Positions 23,501 through 36,600 of a stretch of DNA of 64,000 nucleotides are shown piece by piece (the stretch's first letter is position 1; each line of letters begins with the position of its first letter). The translations under genes were made by a program, and so were the position numbers. The DNA comes from Sitta carolinensis (Eukaryota > Chordata > Aves > Passeriformes > Sittidae), in contig JAVUNC010000019.1 in NCBI GenBank assembly GCA_032173965.1, forward strand, positions 9,349,234-9,413,233, read 5' to 3'. The notes beneath the pieces were generated by a model. It made no database searches. It worked only from the letters and a program-made list of their open reading frames with translations, and was not told where the DNA came from.

Positions 23501-26500
23501 TTGAAGCCTGTCTTTTTATAACGTCCTTATTGTTATTTCGTGAGAATTCATTCTTCCCTGAGTTACCTTTTCTTGAGTCTAAGCATGCTCTTTTATCATC
23601 AGCTTCACTTTCCTAACTTTTAATCACTCTCTGCCGCTTGAGATTGTGAACTCTCTACTTCTTTCTCTTTTTGAACTGAGACAGAACAGTTGAGGCTGGG
23701 CCCTCAACAGTCTATAATAAAAGCAAGTATACTAATTGCTGATTTTACACATAATGCTCCTAATAATGTAATTCAGATCTCCATTTGCTTTCTTGTTGCC
23801 TGTTTTGAAGTATAATCCATTATCCAAGATATTGGCATTGAGATAGTTATCCTCTGTTTTCTACTGCTTCTTCAGAACTCATTATTTGTCTCTATTTAAG
23901 TGTCTGTATATATCTTTATTCAACTATAAATTGACCCAGGGTAATTTTTTCAATTTGTCAAGCTCTTATTATTATTGTTTTCCTGAAATATATTTAATGT
24001 TTCATTTCCCAGGCTTTAAATAACTCATAAATTTGATTAGCTTACTGCCTTATTTTCAGTTCTCCAGTCTAATCTTTATTTGAATCACAAGAATCCCTAA
24101 CTAGGATTTTCAAGGCCCGGTTCAAAACTCAATAGCCCAACATGGCTTCAGACACTAATAATGTCCCACTTGGACTGATATTTTTATTGGTTGCACTTTT
24201 CTGTGAGGCAGCTTAACTAATCCCTAAGGTTTACATACTTCTAAAGGGTGTTTCAGGTAATTACCAAAACCTCCTGAGGTTATAATCTCCTGTCAGATCA
24301 GCTAAAGGGGATTAGCTGAATAGCTGGGGATAGTTGGAGGAGCAATATTGTCCTACATATGTGCTGTGCCTCCTTTGCCTCTGTTCCTGCTCAAAGACCT
24401 GGAGAAAGACCATAATGGCTGCACTGTGGTGGTAAAGTCTGCCCTCACTAGTTCCCCTTTCCCCACACCACTGTGGCACTGGGCTGTGGACTCCCTTGCT
24501 GGCTGGGATTGAGTGGGCACCAGGAATCCAGGATGTCCCCCTGTCAGCTGCAGTCACTCTTCCCTGTGTTATTCCCCAGCACTGTTTTAGGCATTTCAAG
24601 ATGCAGACTCAGATTCAGAGATTTCTGCTTCCATACAGGGCTTGCTTCAGCTGATCGCTGAGGTTCTGCACCCTTTTTCACAATTCCCCTGCTTTATAGG
24701 ACGGCTTTTTTAGAAAGAGGAGCCTCCAGAGGGCGCTGGCTTTGCGTCCAGTTGGGAATCAAGCCCATGATTTCCATGGAAGATGAAAAGGAGGGCAATC
24801 CTCTGCATCCCCTTCTTGGCCCCTATCAGACAGCACGGGAGAAAAGCAGCTGTGTGGGGTTTGGAGGTTAATCCTGGTGCATGTTTCCAGTGCTTACTTA
24901 GCATATCTCTGCAATCTTCCTGACAGTGAGAACATCCTCAAGCAACCTTGATTCCTAGAGTGCCCATTCCTTACAGCTCGGGCTGCCAGGAGGGGAGCAG
25001 AGCTATTTCTGTTCTGCCCTGCTGACAGCGGGAAGAGCTGCAGATACTACAACAAGGGGTAATAATGCCAACGGGTTTACTCTGTGACCTGCAGTGTAAG
25101 GGCCTTTTCTCATGTCCAAATCATGAAGAAGACCAGAGAAGACCATGGTGTCTTCTTGGAGCAGGTAAAGATAATTGTGTTGGTGCTTTCGTAGTTTTAG
25201 AGAGGGGTTTGTGGCATTTTGACACTCTTCAACACGGGGGTCCTCTCCACTCTCCATTCACAATGGCAGGAGAGACTTCACTGGTTCCTCTTGATGAAGC
25301 CTCAGTGTCCCCCTTTATGTTCTCACTTAATAAAGTCTCTTACTAAGTTACACAAGTTGATTTTTTAAGCAAAACACTCTCTGCTTTGTCCTCTGATCCT
25401 TCTCCCACTAATTATTTATTTCAATTTCTTTAAGCTTTTTTTCTTGTTAAGACTGTATTAAATACATCAGGATGACTTTATCTTGCAGTATGACATAAGA
25501 AAAAAACTACCATATATTGTCTTGGCTGCTATTTTTTTCTATTTCTCAATCTTCAGCATGCCAATATAGGACTAACTTATGAGGCAAGAGATTTAAATGA
25601 AAAATATCCTGTGGAACTGAAGAGCAGCTGGAGGAAGGAGAGAAGCTCATCTTAGGAGGAGAAACTCAATACACTTTGTTCAGGTATATTGGTTGTTAAA
25701 CTGAAGTGACAGTTACTCAGGCTAGCATGTAAACAGGTTAGGCAGAAAGGAGATAAAAAAGGCTAGGCTAGCTATAAGGGTTATTCTAAATTGCTCCCTC
25801 TTTAAAGTAAAATAACAACCAAAAAATCAGAAAAATTAAAAATGGGGTGGCATGTGTGTGTGTTTGTTGTGGCATTTTCATTTTTTTTGTTGTTCTATTT
25901 TTTATCATCAGACATTATACCAAGAAAATTTGAACTTACTGGGCAAAGTTATTTTTATATTAAATGGAAGAATAAAAATGTCTATGAGAAATTCCAAATA
26001 GCTGCAAAGAAGCAAAGACATTTTGCCAGAAAGTTTGGCAAGCAAATAAAAGAAGGATTTGAGCATAATACAGTGGAAAACTTTGCACATGAAATCTGGG
26101 CTGGTCATTTCTGCAATATTATGGTGATGACTCCCAAAGTTTGACAACACTATTAAGGAAAGATAGGAAAATCAGTACAGGCATTGTAAACCACTCTTTT
26201 GAGCTTATAGTAGCACAAAGATGAATTTTGATTTGTTGTATGCCTATAGTTCTTCTTGGCTTTTTCCATACTATTGCCATAGTGCTTTTAGATTTTTGGA
26301 AGCTAAGATATTTGCTCTACTGCAACATAGAAAAGCAACAATTTGAGCATTAGCTAATTATAGACTAAACTTCTACTTCATCTCAGTGATATTTTAGGGA
26401 TCTATCTGAATAGAAAAATTCAACCTAAACTGTTTTTAATAAATTCTTTTTCCCTGTTAGCTCCATCTTTAATCACAGTTTAGTTTTTCTGAGTGTTTCT

Positions 26501-27175
26501 GCTCTCTTCCCATTAAGAAGATGTATCAATAACTACTTTGTATTGGTTACAAATATTATTCTTTAAAATAGCTAGAAGTGTTGCCAAACTACCGGCACCA
26601 CTGGAACATTTCAAAAATTATATAACTCCAGGGTAGTTGGGAATGTTATTGCATATCTTTCTTAGGGTGTGCACAAAAAGACCATCAACATTATTTCAGA
26701 TTTTGAGCTCAAAATAACATGGAAGAGGAGTATCTTTGCAGACCTGCTTTCTGCCAAGTTTTGAAGATTAGTATTCTCCTTCACTCACGTAGATTTTCTA
26801 TTAATTTTATTGGAAGAAGTGACCTGGTTCTTCCACCAAAAATGTAAGAAGTCCTTACATAAGTAAAGAATTAACTAAGCACTGTCTGTAATTTTTGTAT
26901 GTACCATAGGAATGCCCATGGACCAAATCATGTCTGAGTATTCATCAGTTAAATGTTGGTAGAATACTTAAGGACCATTCTTACTTACCTCTCTAATCCA
27001 TTATGGACGAACTCAGATATTTCTGCAAAAATAGCAGTAAAATCTGGGCGGTTTTATATATATAGTTAAAAGCTTAAGCTGAATGCTTTCTTGCTCTGTT
27101 TCATTTTGCTTTAAAATACTTTTTTCCAGCTTTTTGGGTGCTAAAATGAAATATTCTTACTGGAAATTTTCCTTT
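20510..27175. other. Mostly AT-rich unique DNA, no gene
   Basis: Over 6.6 kb with no recognised gene or interspersed repeat. An A/C-rich simple tract lies at 21411-21444. Two GC-richer patches stand out: 24310-24660 and 24710-25260. Frames open on both strands there are short and anonymous. An AATAAA at 25329-25334 follows the second patch but no exon structure leads to it. The rest is dense in stop codons in all frames. Confidence 0.5.
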
Positions 27176-27352
27176 CAGGAGGTTGTGGAGGGTGACCCCT
27201 GGTCTCCTTTTCTCCAGGCTGAACACCCCCAGCTCCACCAGCCTTTCCTCTCAGAGTTGGTGTCCCAGCCCCTCTCCAGCCTCGGTGCCTCCTCTGGACA
27301 CACTTGAGCATCCCAATGTCTTTCCTGAACCGAAGGGCCCAGAATTGGACAC
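27176..27352 (-). mobile_element. CR1 LINE fragment
   Basis: The plus strand carries 'ctccttttctccaggctgaa', 'ccccagctccaccagc' and 'cctctggacacactt', then 'gggcccagaattggacacc'. This is the reverse complement of a CR1 coding/3' segment upstream of the terminal tail ('ttcagcctggagaaaaggag' type). The 3' tail itself is missing, so the copy is truncated or interrupted on that side. The short plus-strand frames here (27083-27307, 27183-27398) are by-products. Confidence 0.85.
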
Positions 27353-27383
27353 CTGGATAGAGCCTTTAATATCTGTTTTAGCC

Positions 27384-27434
27384 TTGTCTCTGGCCTAGTA
27401 AGCTTTTATTTCGGTAAGTTGTTGTCTCTGGCCT
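27384..27434 (+). repeat. 13-bp perfect direct repeat pair
   Basis: TTGTCTCTGGCCT occurs at 27384-27396 and again at 27422-27434, separated by 25 bases. It may be a micro-duplication or a target-site duplication of a small insertion at the end of the CR1 fragment. Confidence 0.75.
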
Positions 27435-27660
27435 CAGTCCTCAGCTGGACCCTGGTCACGCTCCCTGCGCGGGGCGCGGGCGGTCGGTGGCTCTGGCTGC
27501 CCACCCGACACACCTGGCTCAGGTGGAGGGGGCTGCCCTCTGCCAGCAGAGCCCAGCCAGAGCTGCAGTCACCCTCCCCTAGGAGAGCTCTGTCCCTGCC
27601 TCTCCGCAGAGACAGCGATTCTCTGTCTGCTGCTAGAGGGAAAATGGCCATACTTGCATT
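27435..27660. other. GC- and CpG-rich block
   Basis: This is among the most GC-rich stretches in the window. CpGs are packed between about 27458 and 27492 (gcgcggggcgcgggcgg and neighbours). Open frames on both strands (27419-27709 plus, 27406-27777 minus) are mirror shadows caused by low AT content. The block follows directly on the CR1 fragment and the 13-bp repeat, so it may be an inserted element, a gene-conversion hot spot or a tiny CpG island. I do not recognise it. Confidence 0.45.
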
Positions 27661-30600
27661 CAGAAAGAAAGCGTTTCGGAGATTAGGAGCTTGGCAAATA
27701 AATTTGTGAATAAACAGGTCTGTGCCCCAGTAAACCTTCTGGGCTTCTTCATTCAAGAGGAGTAGTTGATTATCCATGGATATGAGTCAAAAAGACCATT
27801 TTAGCATTTAACTAACAAATTGTGTGTTTTAAAACCATGTTTGCAACTCAAGAGTCAGAGACATTTAAATTCTTTCAGTTACCAGTTGGGTTTATTCTCA
27901 TCATCCAGCCTGGGTCAGGGTAATAAAGTAAATTCTGTGAGTGGAATCTGATGCAAAGAGTTTGTTTAATTTGAAACAATATGTTTTTAAGATTTTTGAC
28001 CAGCAGATTTAACTTGTGGGCACAGATTTGTAGTTTGTAACAGGAATTTTAGCATGACATGAACACAAGAAAATTGAATTCTCTGTCTGGATATGATGCA
28101 CCTCAGTGGACACTCCTGTCTGGATTTGTCCGGGGCAGACTTTGTCTATAAAAATATTCCAAAACATTGCCCAGCAACTACACTGATATGTTCTTTAACT
28201 ATGTTGTAGTTCATCACTCCACAGAGCATAGAAACAGTACAACAGCAGGAATATAGAAGCATTAATCCTTGGTGACTGATTTTACTTGTGTTTTGTTCCT
28301 GTTCAGTGGCTGGTGGACTTGCACTGGAGATACGACATCAGTAATAAATTTGCAGTCTTGTAAAAACAGTTTCAATGACAAAACATGCTTGTTTGAGTTT
28401 GACTAATTGAGAAATCTGTCAACGTTATTGAACCATATCCCATAGCACTCTAATCTACCCAGTCAAGTCTGAAACAGACTATTTAAGAATTATTAATAGA
28501 ACAAAACTGGAAAAATGATAAGAGATTGATAAGGTCACAAAGAAACTATTTATTTCGAGACATAAATTTACAAAGACTTACCTGTAAATTCAACTTTGGT
28601 CCAGCGAATAGTGAATTCAACTAAATCTCCCAAATCATGGAGAGCTAAGCATGTAATGTACCTCTGCAGGATCAGGACTTACTTGAGGCTACAATTCTGC
28701 ATTTCAAAATCGTGTATGATCTCTCTTTTAAAAACTTTCAGTAATATTAAAATGTTGAGTTTCAAGAGAAAACTATCAAACCCTCGTTTCTCTCCCTTAA
28801 GGGACTCCAACATTACATTTCAGTATGTAAAACAAAAAATGTATTTTTAAAGTGAGGGTGATCCATGAGACCTAGTCTGAGATCTCCAAAGAAAATAATT
28901 TTAGATAGCTCAACTTTTGTGCATTGAAATTTTCATCTCAGCTGAACTATCATAGGTTACACCTACAAAGCAGTCAGCCACAGGTCTAACAAAGAAAGAA
29001 AAATAAATAATGACTGTAAGAATTTGAGCCACAGAAATTAAATTACTTTTACTGAAAGAAGACAGTAAGCAAAGGGCAAAACTGGGATGAGAAATTAGGT
29101 TAGTTTCTCAGTACAACAGATTGCACTTCAATTTGAATTGAGAATAGTTTGTGTTTTTAGTTGGTACTTTCTTTGTTTCATGAAGTTTGCTGAGAATTTT
29201 ATTGTTTTATAAATGCATATATTTTTATTTACTTGGTCTCTAATATCAGTAATTTCATATCTATATGTGTATTAGACAAGAAATACCCCTAAAAATATAA
29301 TAGAGATCAACTGGCACGACCCACTAGGACCTAAAACCTCTTGTTAACAGTAGGATATTTCAGTAAATTGAGGGGGTTTTTTTAATAATGTATTCTGAGT
29401 AACAGTTAAATAATTTATTTATTCCCTTCTTCTAATACTTTTACATGCACTCATCTATCCTGAAAAAAAAGTATGTTTCTCCCATGAGGAGTAGTTTTAT
29501 CTCTGACAACATGGTTCCACTAATTTCAAATAGCTCCTCTGTTTTCAGAATGTAAATGATAGTAAATTATAGTAAATTTTGCTAAATTATATTCCATTTC
29601 TGAATGGAATTATACTAAAGATTTTGGGAGGGATAAGTCATTGAAAACCAAATCTCTTTAATATCCCTTTGCCACTGTTCATGAAATATGTGTTCTCACT
29701 AATCGTTTAACCTTAATATGGTGTATTGATGGAGCAATGTAAAACCAAAAAATCTGCAGTAATACTCTTCAGATCATGTGGTCTTGAATCAGAAATATTA
29801 TATTCATTATTGCTTCCAAGTGTCCTGAAAATGTTGTAGTTTAATCGTTAGAACTTGTTCAAAGCTGGCCTAAGCATATCCTGAAACAGAAATGAGAAGC
29901 CTAAATTACCTTCTGTGATGTATTTCTGCTGGAAATAATGAAGACGCTTTTGTCTGCCTTGCAGGCACTTAAATGTATGAGAACCTGAAAAACATAATCT
30001 TAGTACACACCAGCATTGTCTAAAATAAATCATATTATCAGTTGTATGTCTAGGGAAAGGTTTCAAAAAGCTAAAGAGAAAAATGAATTATTTTACTTCA
30101 AATACTGAGTTGCAATATAACAGAACTTTGTTACTCAGGAGCACTTCATACTAACCTTACTCATGATTAAAGCTGGCAGTTGATTTCTTTTTTCCTCAAA
30201 TCCTATTAAATCTTTTTTTCCCCTGGAAGAGCAAATTTTTCAGGAAGCTTAGTAAAGAGGCTATTTCTGCATTGTGCTTCTACTATTTAGAAATTTTACA
30301 GAGTCCATTTTGAAGAAAACTCAAAAGGAGGTCTTTCTCTTACAAAATGTTACAACTTGAACTGAAACCATGATTGTTTCTCACCATCCATCTCCTTTTA
30401 TTAAACAGCTTGGCCTCCTACAAAAATTACATATGAAAAAAATATGAAAATTATAGTTCCATCACGCTAGAAAGCATTCCCTGAAAAATGAGATTATTTA
30501 TCATTTTCCTTTTAAAATGCCCTTTTTCTTGACAGAGTGCCAAAGGAACTGCCAGTGCAGCTCAAATATGTTCTTAATATTTGTGGTTTGTCTCACTATG

Positions 30601-33600
30601 CATTTTGGAGGACTTCTGTCACCAAAGAAAGCCAAGGGAAGGGAAAGTTCACCAACACAATGGAGTTCCTCCAATGTGTAGTAGAAATGCTGGGGGGAGA
30701 ATGTCCTTAAGCATTCACAGCAACCTTACTAAAAGGTCTCTTGCCATAGTCTGCTATTTCTAGAAAGGCTTGGCAATGTCCCTTCTTAATGGACTGATGA
30801 AAAATATATATTTTACAAAGATCCAGACTTATTGGACAAACAGTTCAATAGATATGATTACATTTCAGTAAGGCACACGAGTGCCGTTTTCAGTGGTTTG
30901 ATATTTTGCCCTTTTCTACTCCCTTGACACCTTAAAAATATTATTTCAAAGCCTTAAGTTTTAGCTCTCATATTTTCCAGATTCTGTACTGCATTTGTGT
31001 GTAACTCTGAACTTCATATAATGTGTTAGCAAGTTCTCACAGTTCAGTCAGACAAAACAATCCTTTTCCAGCCTGGGAACCAAGGACATCACTGCAGCTT
31101 CAGGCCCAAAAAGTGAAAACAACAGGGGTTTGAGGAGGATGGAACTTCATAACCTGAAGCCATAATTGGACAATTAATCCCAATTTTTAAATGGATCAAA
31201 ACATTAAAAAGTGTGAAAAATTTGTGACATGTTGTCCATCTTGGATGGAACCACATCCAGGCTCTTACACTGCCCAAGGTGTGTCCTTTGAATGCCTTTT
31301 AACAAATATCTACTTTATTCTTTTAACACTGTCTAGCCTCTGTTCTAGGTAGCCTCTCTAGGCATCAGTTTTGTCTGGTCAAGTGTGGTCAGTGTGAGTC
31401 AATGACACCTGGCCTGGAAATCTTACCTGACAATTTGTAGCAGAATCTGTATTCTGTTCCAGGGCCAGCACTCTGTAGAATTGCTGACTAAAGGAGAAAA
31501 TGAACATGTTTTCTTTATCAAAGCTAATGAAAATGTAAAATGGAAGCATCTTTGGACTAGAACTCAAACAAAAGTACAAAAACAAATGAATTTGAAGAGT
31601 CATATGCAGGTCTGCATTACAACTTAAAGGATCAAGTAAAAAGATTTTACTGTACTCGCTTAGCATTTCTCACTGGGTTAACTATCAAATTCTTTTTAAG
31701 TCAGATGTCTCTTTAAGATATTAGGCCATCTCTTAAAGATAGAAGCTATCTTTTCTGATGTTTTATCTCCATTTTCTGTGCTTTTCTGACTACTACTTGT
31801 GGGCTGGCTGGTTGATGATTACAGATCCATTACTCATTGTGGATCTTGTTTTCCTGCACAACTACTCTTTACCAGGCTACTGTCACTTCAGCTGAAGGCT
31901 TTATCTGCATTTGCTTTTCCAAAGAAGATAGTAAAAAGCATGGCTGAGATTAATCTTAGATGTTTATGAACCTTCTGGTCTTAGTGTGTACCAAAATATT
32001 AGAAAAAATTCTCAACAGAGGATAAGAAGTATTAAAGAAGGACAAATCAAGAACAAAGGCATAAGCAATCATAAAGCAATATGTATTTGTCAGGCTTTCC
32101 TGCTAAGGTACTCTAAATAAAAGTCCCATATTACATCTCAGAGGACACTGTTCTATTTTGTACTTTATCACTACTCCCAATTGCATCTTGAACGAAACAG
32201 TTTTTCTGCAGGTTCTTGGGGATCAGCAGTTAATGACTAATCTCCATCTCTCCATTCCCCAACGTCCCCCTTTTTCCATTTTTTTTTTTTTTCTTGAAAC
32301 CAAATACAAAATCAACCCTTGAGCTCAGCAGAAACAGATATGAATGAAAACACCCCGTTATTGTAAGGTCAAAGGCCCAGGAGGAAGGTCAAGACTGATG
32401 ATAGGAGGCACTTTGACATGAGAGAGGATTATTCTGTCACTTCGAAAACACTTTGACACCAGAAAATAGCCATAAGTAAAATGAAAATTCATGACTGCAG
32501 GTATTAATGTGAATTTTAATTTCTACTGACACAAGTAAGAAAATGGAATTTTGAATATACAAGGAATTTATTTTCATGCTCAGATTAGATTTTTGTGGGT
32601 AATTTTCAGAGTTAACTGTTGAACTTAATGATTGAAATAGTTTCAAGTGATAAATATACTAGAGCAAGTGTGGTCTTCTTTGGGGACTTTTTGCAATCAG
32701 AGAGCAAGACAATAATTTGTCCAATTATGCACCTTACTCGAGTATTGGCTATTGGTAGAGTCTGTGTGATGGCCAAGGAATTTTGGTTTTCCATGTTCTT
32801 CCTACCTGGAAGTGTCTGCTGCAGGGATACCCATGCTTCACTGGATGCCAGCCTCCCCAGACAAGGATTTATGGACCTGATAATCATTTCCTACCTGATG
32901 GTGACCCCCATGAAAATACAGCATGGCACAAAGGAGGAGAAGCAGCAGGATTAAATTTGCTTCCTGGAATATCTTGTAAGAAAAATGAGGAAACCACCTG
33001 CAAATCCTGTGTGATAACACAGGAGAAATCATAATGATGCATTGGAAAATCACTCACCTGCCTCTTTCTTATACCTCTTTATGCCTTCCCCTGGGAGGCC
33101 ACACCAGGAGGATGGCACACTTTGGGAATCTAGACTGTATTTAGTGTAAATTAAATTATGGCTTATGTCCTATCTTTATCTGGCTGTCCATAACATTACT
33201 ATTGTAAAACAAAACTCTCCCAGCATTTCGTACTGCTCATCCTGACCTTGATTCATTCACTGGCACCAGTAACTGTTGCTGACCTCTGTCTGCATCACTG
33301 CAGTCAGAGGCTGGGTCCCCACAAAGGCTCTGAAAGCTGCCATGGGCACTTTTTAAACTTACAATAGGAGAGAAGTCTTTACAAATCTCAATGAGGCTGT
33401 TTTGTTCCTTCTCCTCTCTTCTTCCTTATTTTGTACAAAAAGCTCTTAACACTTCATGAGAGCTCATGTGGAGGTAATGGTAATAGGAATAAATAAGGGT
33501 CAGGCTGGTCATCAGAGCTGAAAGAACATGCAAGAATTCTAACTGGTTGATATGCACAACATATCAAAATAGAGACAAACTGAGATAGTCTTTATCATGC

Positions 33601-34428
33601 ATAATTTACGTGACTTCTTTTTTTCCACATTGAGAAAAGACAGAAGACAGAATATACTAACAGTTTCTCCCATTATAAAAATCACAGGCAGCCCTCTGGT
33701 GATGAAAGCCTCCAAAATAGTTATAATTATTGATAATTAAAATAATTTGCTAGTAATCTGCCTGTCAATTTCTAACAGTCAGGAATTGATTACTTCCTAA
33801 AAATGGTCGTGGCTGCTTTATTTTTTCCTTTTTTTGTGTGCCATTCTGAAATAATTAGAAAATACAAATTAAAAGAAAATGTCATCATAAATATTAAAAT
33901 AAAACTATTTCAATGATCAACAACATCATGTCACCAACCTGAGTGGAAAAAAATATTTCTTTAGTAAAAAACTCTCACCAGAAACCTGGTAATATCCTAA
34001 TCTTAGTTCTTATTCATGTCTGGCTGTCCAAGATTAATTTCCATTTGTATTTGCTTCTGTACTTGAATGGTGGTGCTTAATTTGATTGCATTTTAACCAT
34101 ATCCTATGTTCGTAAAAATTGTATTTCTTATGTGGTGACATTACAGTCTTTCTGTTAACATAATTTTTTCAAAGTGACTTTTAACTTCACTAGCTTTACA
34201 TGAATAAATCGAACTGTAAAAGCATTCTTATTTAGTGATATCTCAAGAAATGAAAAATACCTCATAAGGTAAGATAAGACTCAGAGATCATCATCTTAAT
34301 GAGTTGCCATTTCCTAAGTGGAGTAATAAAGGTGAGGTGACATCCCTAGGAAACTACAGACTGTTAATGTTAACAGCTTATTTGGGAATTAGTATTCTGA
34401 ATATCTATCACTTCAGGATGCTGTAGTC
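27661..34428. other. AT-rich unique DNA, no gene
   Basis: Nearly 7 kb without gene or interspersed repeat that I can name. A stem-loop with 8-bp arms (ATTCCATT / AATGGAAT, four-base loop) lies at 29591-29610. Frames such as 32619-32954 (111 codons, plus) and 31379-31666 (minus) overlap others or lack any motif. Confidence 0.55.
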
Positions 34429-34544
34429 CAGGCTGAATGGAGCTGTGAGGAACCTGTTCTAGGGGATGGTGTCCCTGGCCATGACAGGGTTGTTGGAACT
34501 CGATGGTCTTTAAGGTCACTCCCAACCCAAACCATTCTGTGATT
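34429..34544 (+). mobile_element. CR1 LINE, 3' end fragment
   Basis: The blocks 'caggctgaatggagctgtga', 'ggtgtccctggccatgaca', 'ttggaactcgatggtcttta' and 'cccaacccaaaccattctgt' appear in the order of a plus-strand CR1 3' untranslated region, ending in 'gatt'. Divergence is moderate. The copy is 5'-truncated with no coding sequence. Confidence 0.92.
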
Positions 34545-35556
34545 AAATGCTACTGATAGTATGTGGAAAAAGTAATTTACAGCTCGGGAGAGTTGAAAAA
34601 TTTGTTATGCTTTATTTAGTGCTGAAGGCACACGGGGGATAATTTTTTTAAAGGTATGTGTAATTTTTTTGTTTTTATGATTTTTTAAATAATTTTTATA
34701 TGTATATGAATGGTGTGAATTTTTTTGACATAGTTATTTTTTAGCTTTGTTTAGCTTTGCAGATGCCACCTGTAGCAATTTGTGTTTTAATTGACAAAGA
34801 TTTAGTATTTACTGAATTAAAGAACACTGAGACATATTACCGTCCTCTGGTACTGCAGAAGTATTTCAGGAAACGTTTTTTGCTCTGATTTTGAATGCCT
34901 GTGTCAAAACACAATCATCCAAATGCAAATGGCATTGCAATTCCTGGATTTCAATGACATCTCTGACAGGAAAAGCAGGGTAAGAATGCTTATTCATGTA
35001 TTCATTCATTACTCTTTCTCAGAATATTCTCCAACATCAAGCAATCTTTGATCAAGAACTTCCTGAACAAGAAGTGGTATTTTTTAAATAACTATGTAAA
35101 GAAGGCTTTACATATGTCTATATGAATATGAAGACACATAAAATGTAAAGTAAGATATAAAAGCTTGCACCATTTCTAGTTTTATAAATGCTTTGAAGCC
35201 ACAGCTGTGTGCATCTAAATCTGAGACAACGTCTTTAATAGTCTAATGACAGAGAGGAGGGGGGCAATTACCAAAATAGAACTCTGATTTAGGCAGAGTC
35301 CCAGCCTCTTTGCCAGGTTCTCTATCAAAGGTAGTTTCCCCCCCCCTCTGTTTCACTGAAACAGAATCAATCCCCAACCCAAGAGATTCTGCTGAGGCAG
35401 GTGCCTGCAGTTTTATGCCACCTGTCCCCTAATTTCTCTGGAACAACCTTATGGTGTGTACCACCTGAGAAGCTCTTTTGAAATGTGTTCAACCTTTATA
35501 TTGTTATTTGCCCTAATGGGATATAAAGCATTTTCCAAATTACCCTACTGCTTTGC
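34545..35556. other. AT-rich unique DNA, no gene
   Basis: No recognisable element except a 9-base poly(C) at 35338-35346. Confidence 0.55.
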
Positions 35557-35682
35557 TTTTTTTTTTTTTTTTTTTTTTTGTTTTGTTTTTGTTTTTTTGG
35601 TTTTTTTTGTTGTTGTTCTGTTTTGTTTTTGGTTTTGTTTTTGTTTTTTGGTTTGGTTTGGTTTGGTTTTTTGGTTTTTTTC
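35557..35682 (+). repeat. T- and T/G-rich simple sequence
   Basis: T23 (35557-35579) leads into interrupted T/G repeats, including four GG doublets at five-base spacing (35650-35666, GGTTT units). It encodes only an artificial Phe/Val tract in the plus-strand frame 35456-35785. The GG doublets could form a two-tier G-quadruplex. Confidence 0.9.
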
Positions 35683-36058
35683 TCCCCACAGAAACACAGC
35701 TGACTCTGGAGATGTAAAAAAGTCCTTTTGGCAGCAGGTATCAGGGGCTGGACAAGAAGTAAGGACAGTGTCCAGTCTACAATAAGAAAAGAAGGATAAG
35801 CACTAAGGGGCAAATTTGGTCAAAGTATTCAGACTAATATACTATTAATAAGCAAAATGCTTTGAATTTTTGGGGGACAAAGTGGATAGTAGCACTTATT
35901 TGCAAATACCTTCCAGATGAGCTCCTGCAGAAAGGACTAACTGACTTTCTTGCTAGTCAATTTGTAGTACAAAGGAAGATATTAAAATCATGCTTGGATC
36001 ATCTTTGCTGGCTTGAGTAAAATTCAAAGAAGAGACGAAGTTTGATTTGTTTTCAGTT

Positions 36059-36132
36059 AAAAAAAAAAAACAAACAAAAACCAAACAAACAAAAAACCAT
36101 AAAAAACCAACAAAAAAACAACAAACCAAAAA
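36059..36132. repeat. A/C-rich simple sequence
   Basis: Poly(A) followed by interrupted (AAAC)n and (AACA)n units. It lies about 400 bases from the T/G-rich tract and is its approximate complement in composition, so the two could pair as an imperfect inverted repeat. Confidence 0.88.
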
Positions 36133-36437
36133 TAGCCAAACTATACTTCAAAATAAATTATTCAACCTAGAATTGATAAAGGCAAATTTGCATATGTGAG
36201 AAATACATTTTTATTGTAGTGGTTTTTCTTGACATCAGGTAAGATTGCTTGAGAGTTGTTGGCTCTATTAAAAAAATGTGACTGGACTGATGGACTACTT
36301 CATTGAAAAAATACTAGGAGAGAAAAAAATGTAATTCTATAGACTTTAAACTGATCAAGGAATACTTTTCAGGATTTTGTCTGAAGTACAAATGTGTGAA
36401 GTTCAATAGCAGAATGTAAAATTCCTGTGAGGACTCA

Positions 36438-36477
36438 GAATAAAAATATTATTCTGAGAATAAAAATATTATTCTGA
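36438..36477 (+). repeat. Perfect 20-bp tandem duplication
   Basis: GAATAAAAATATTATTCTGA occurs twice back to back (36438-36457, 36458-36477) without a mismatch. Such perfect identity in neutral DNA points to a recent replication-slippage event. Each unit also has partial inverted symmetry (GAATAA near its start, TTATTC near its end). Confidence 0.95.
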
Positions 36478-36512
36478 AGTCACTATAGTCTCTTAGTCCA
36501 TCAAGCAAATAT

Positions 36513-36600
36513 GTTATAATGTTAATATATAATATTATATATGCATTATATAAAATATTATATAAAATACATATAACTAATATCACTAATATTAAATATT
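36513..36600. repeat. AT-rich quasi-palindromic tract
   Basis: Nearly pure A/T with repeated TATAATATTATATA-like units, many self-complementary. Simple low-complexity sequence; it may form cruciforms or be hard to assemble. Confidence 0.8.

Noticed and set aside
25329..25334. AATAAA following a GC-richer patch, as if ending a transcript
   Set aside because: The hexamer is frequent in AT-rich DNA and no exon or coding sequence leads to it.
27680..27745. 'aataaacaggtctgtgcccc' followed by 'agtaaacc', suggestive of an LTR R/U5 end
   Set aside because: No LTR start, no second copy and no family resemblance strong enough to call it.
27406..27777. 123-codon minus-strand frame opposite a 96-codon plus-strand frame
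   Set aside because: Both are open only because the block is GC-rich; they are antisense shadows with no known domain.
35456..35785. 109-codon frame with a long Phe/Val tract that mimics membrane segments
   Set aside because: The hydrophobic tract is simply translated T/G simple sequence.
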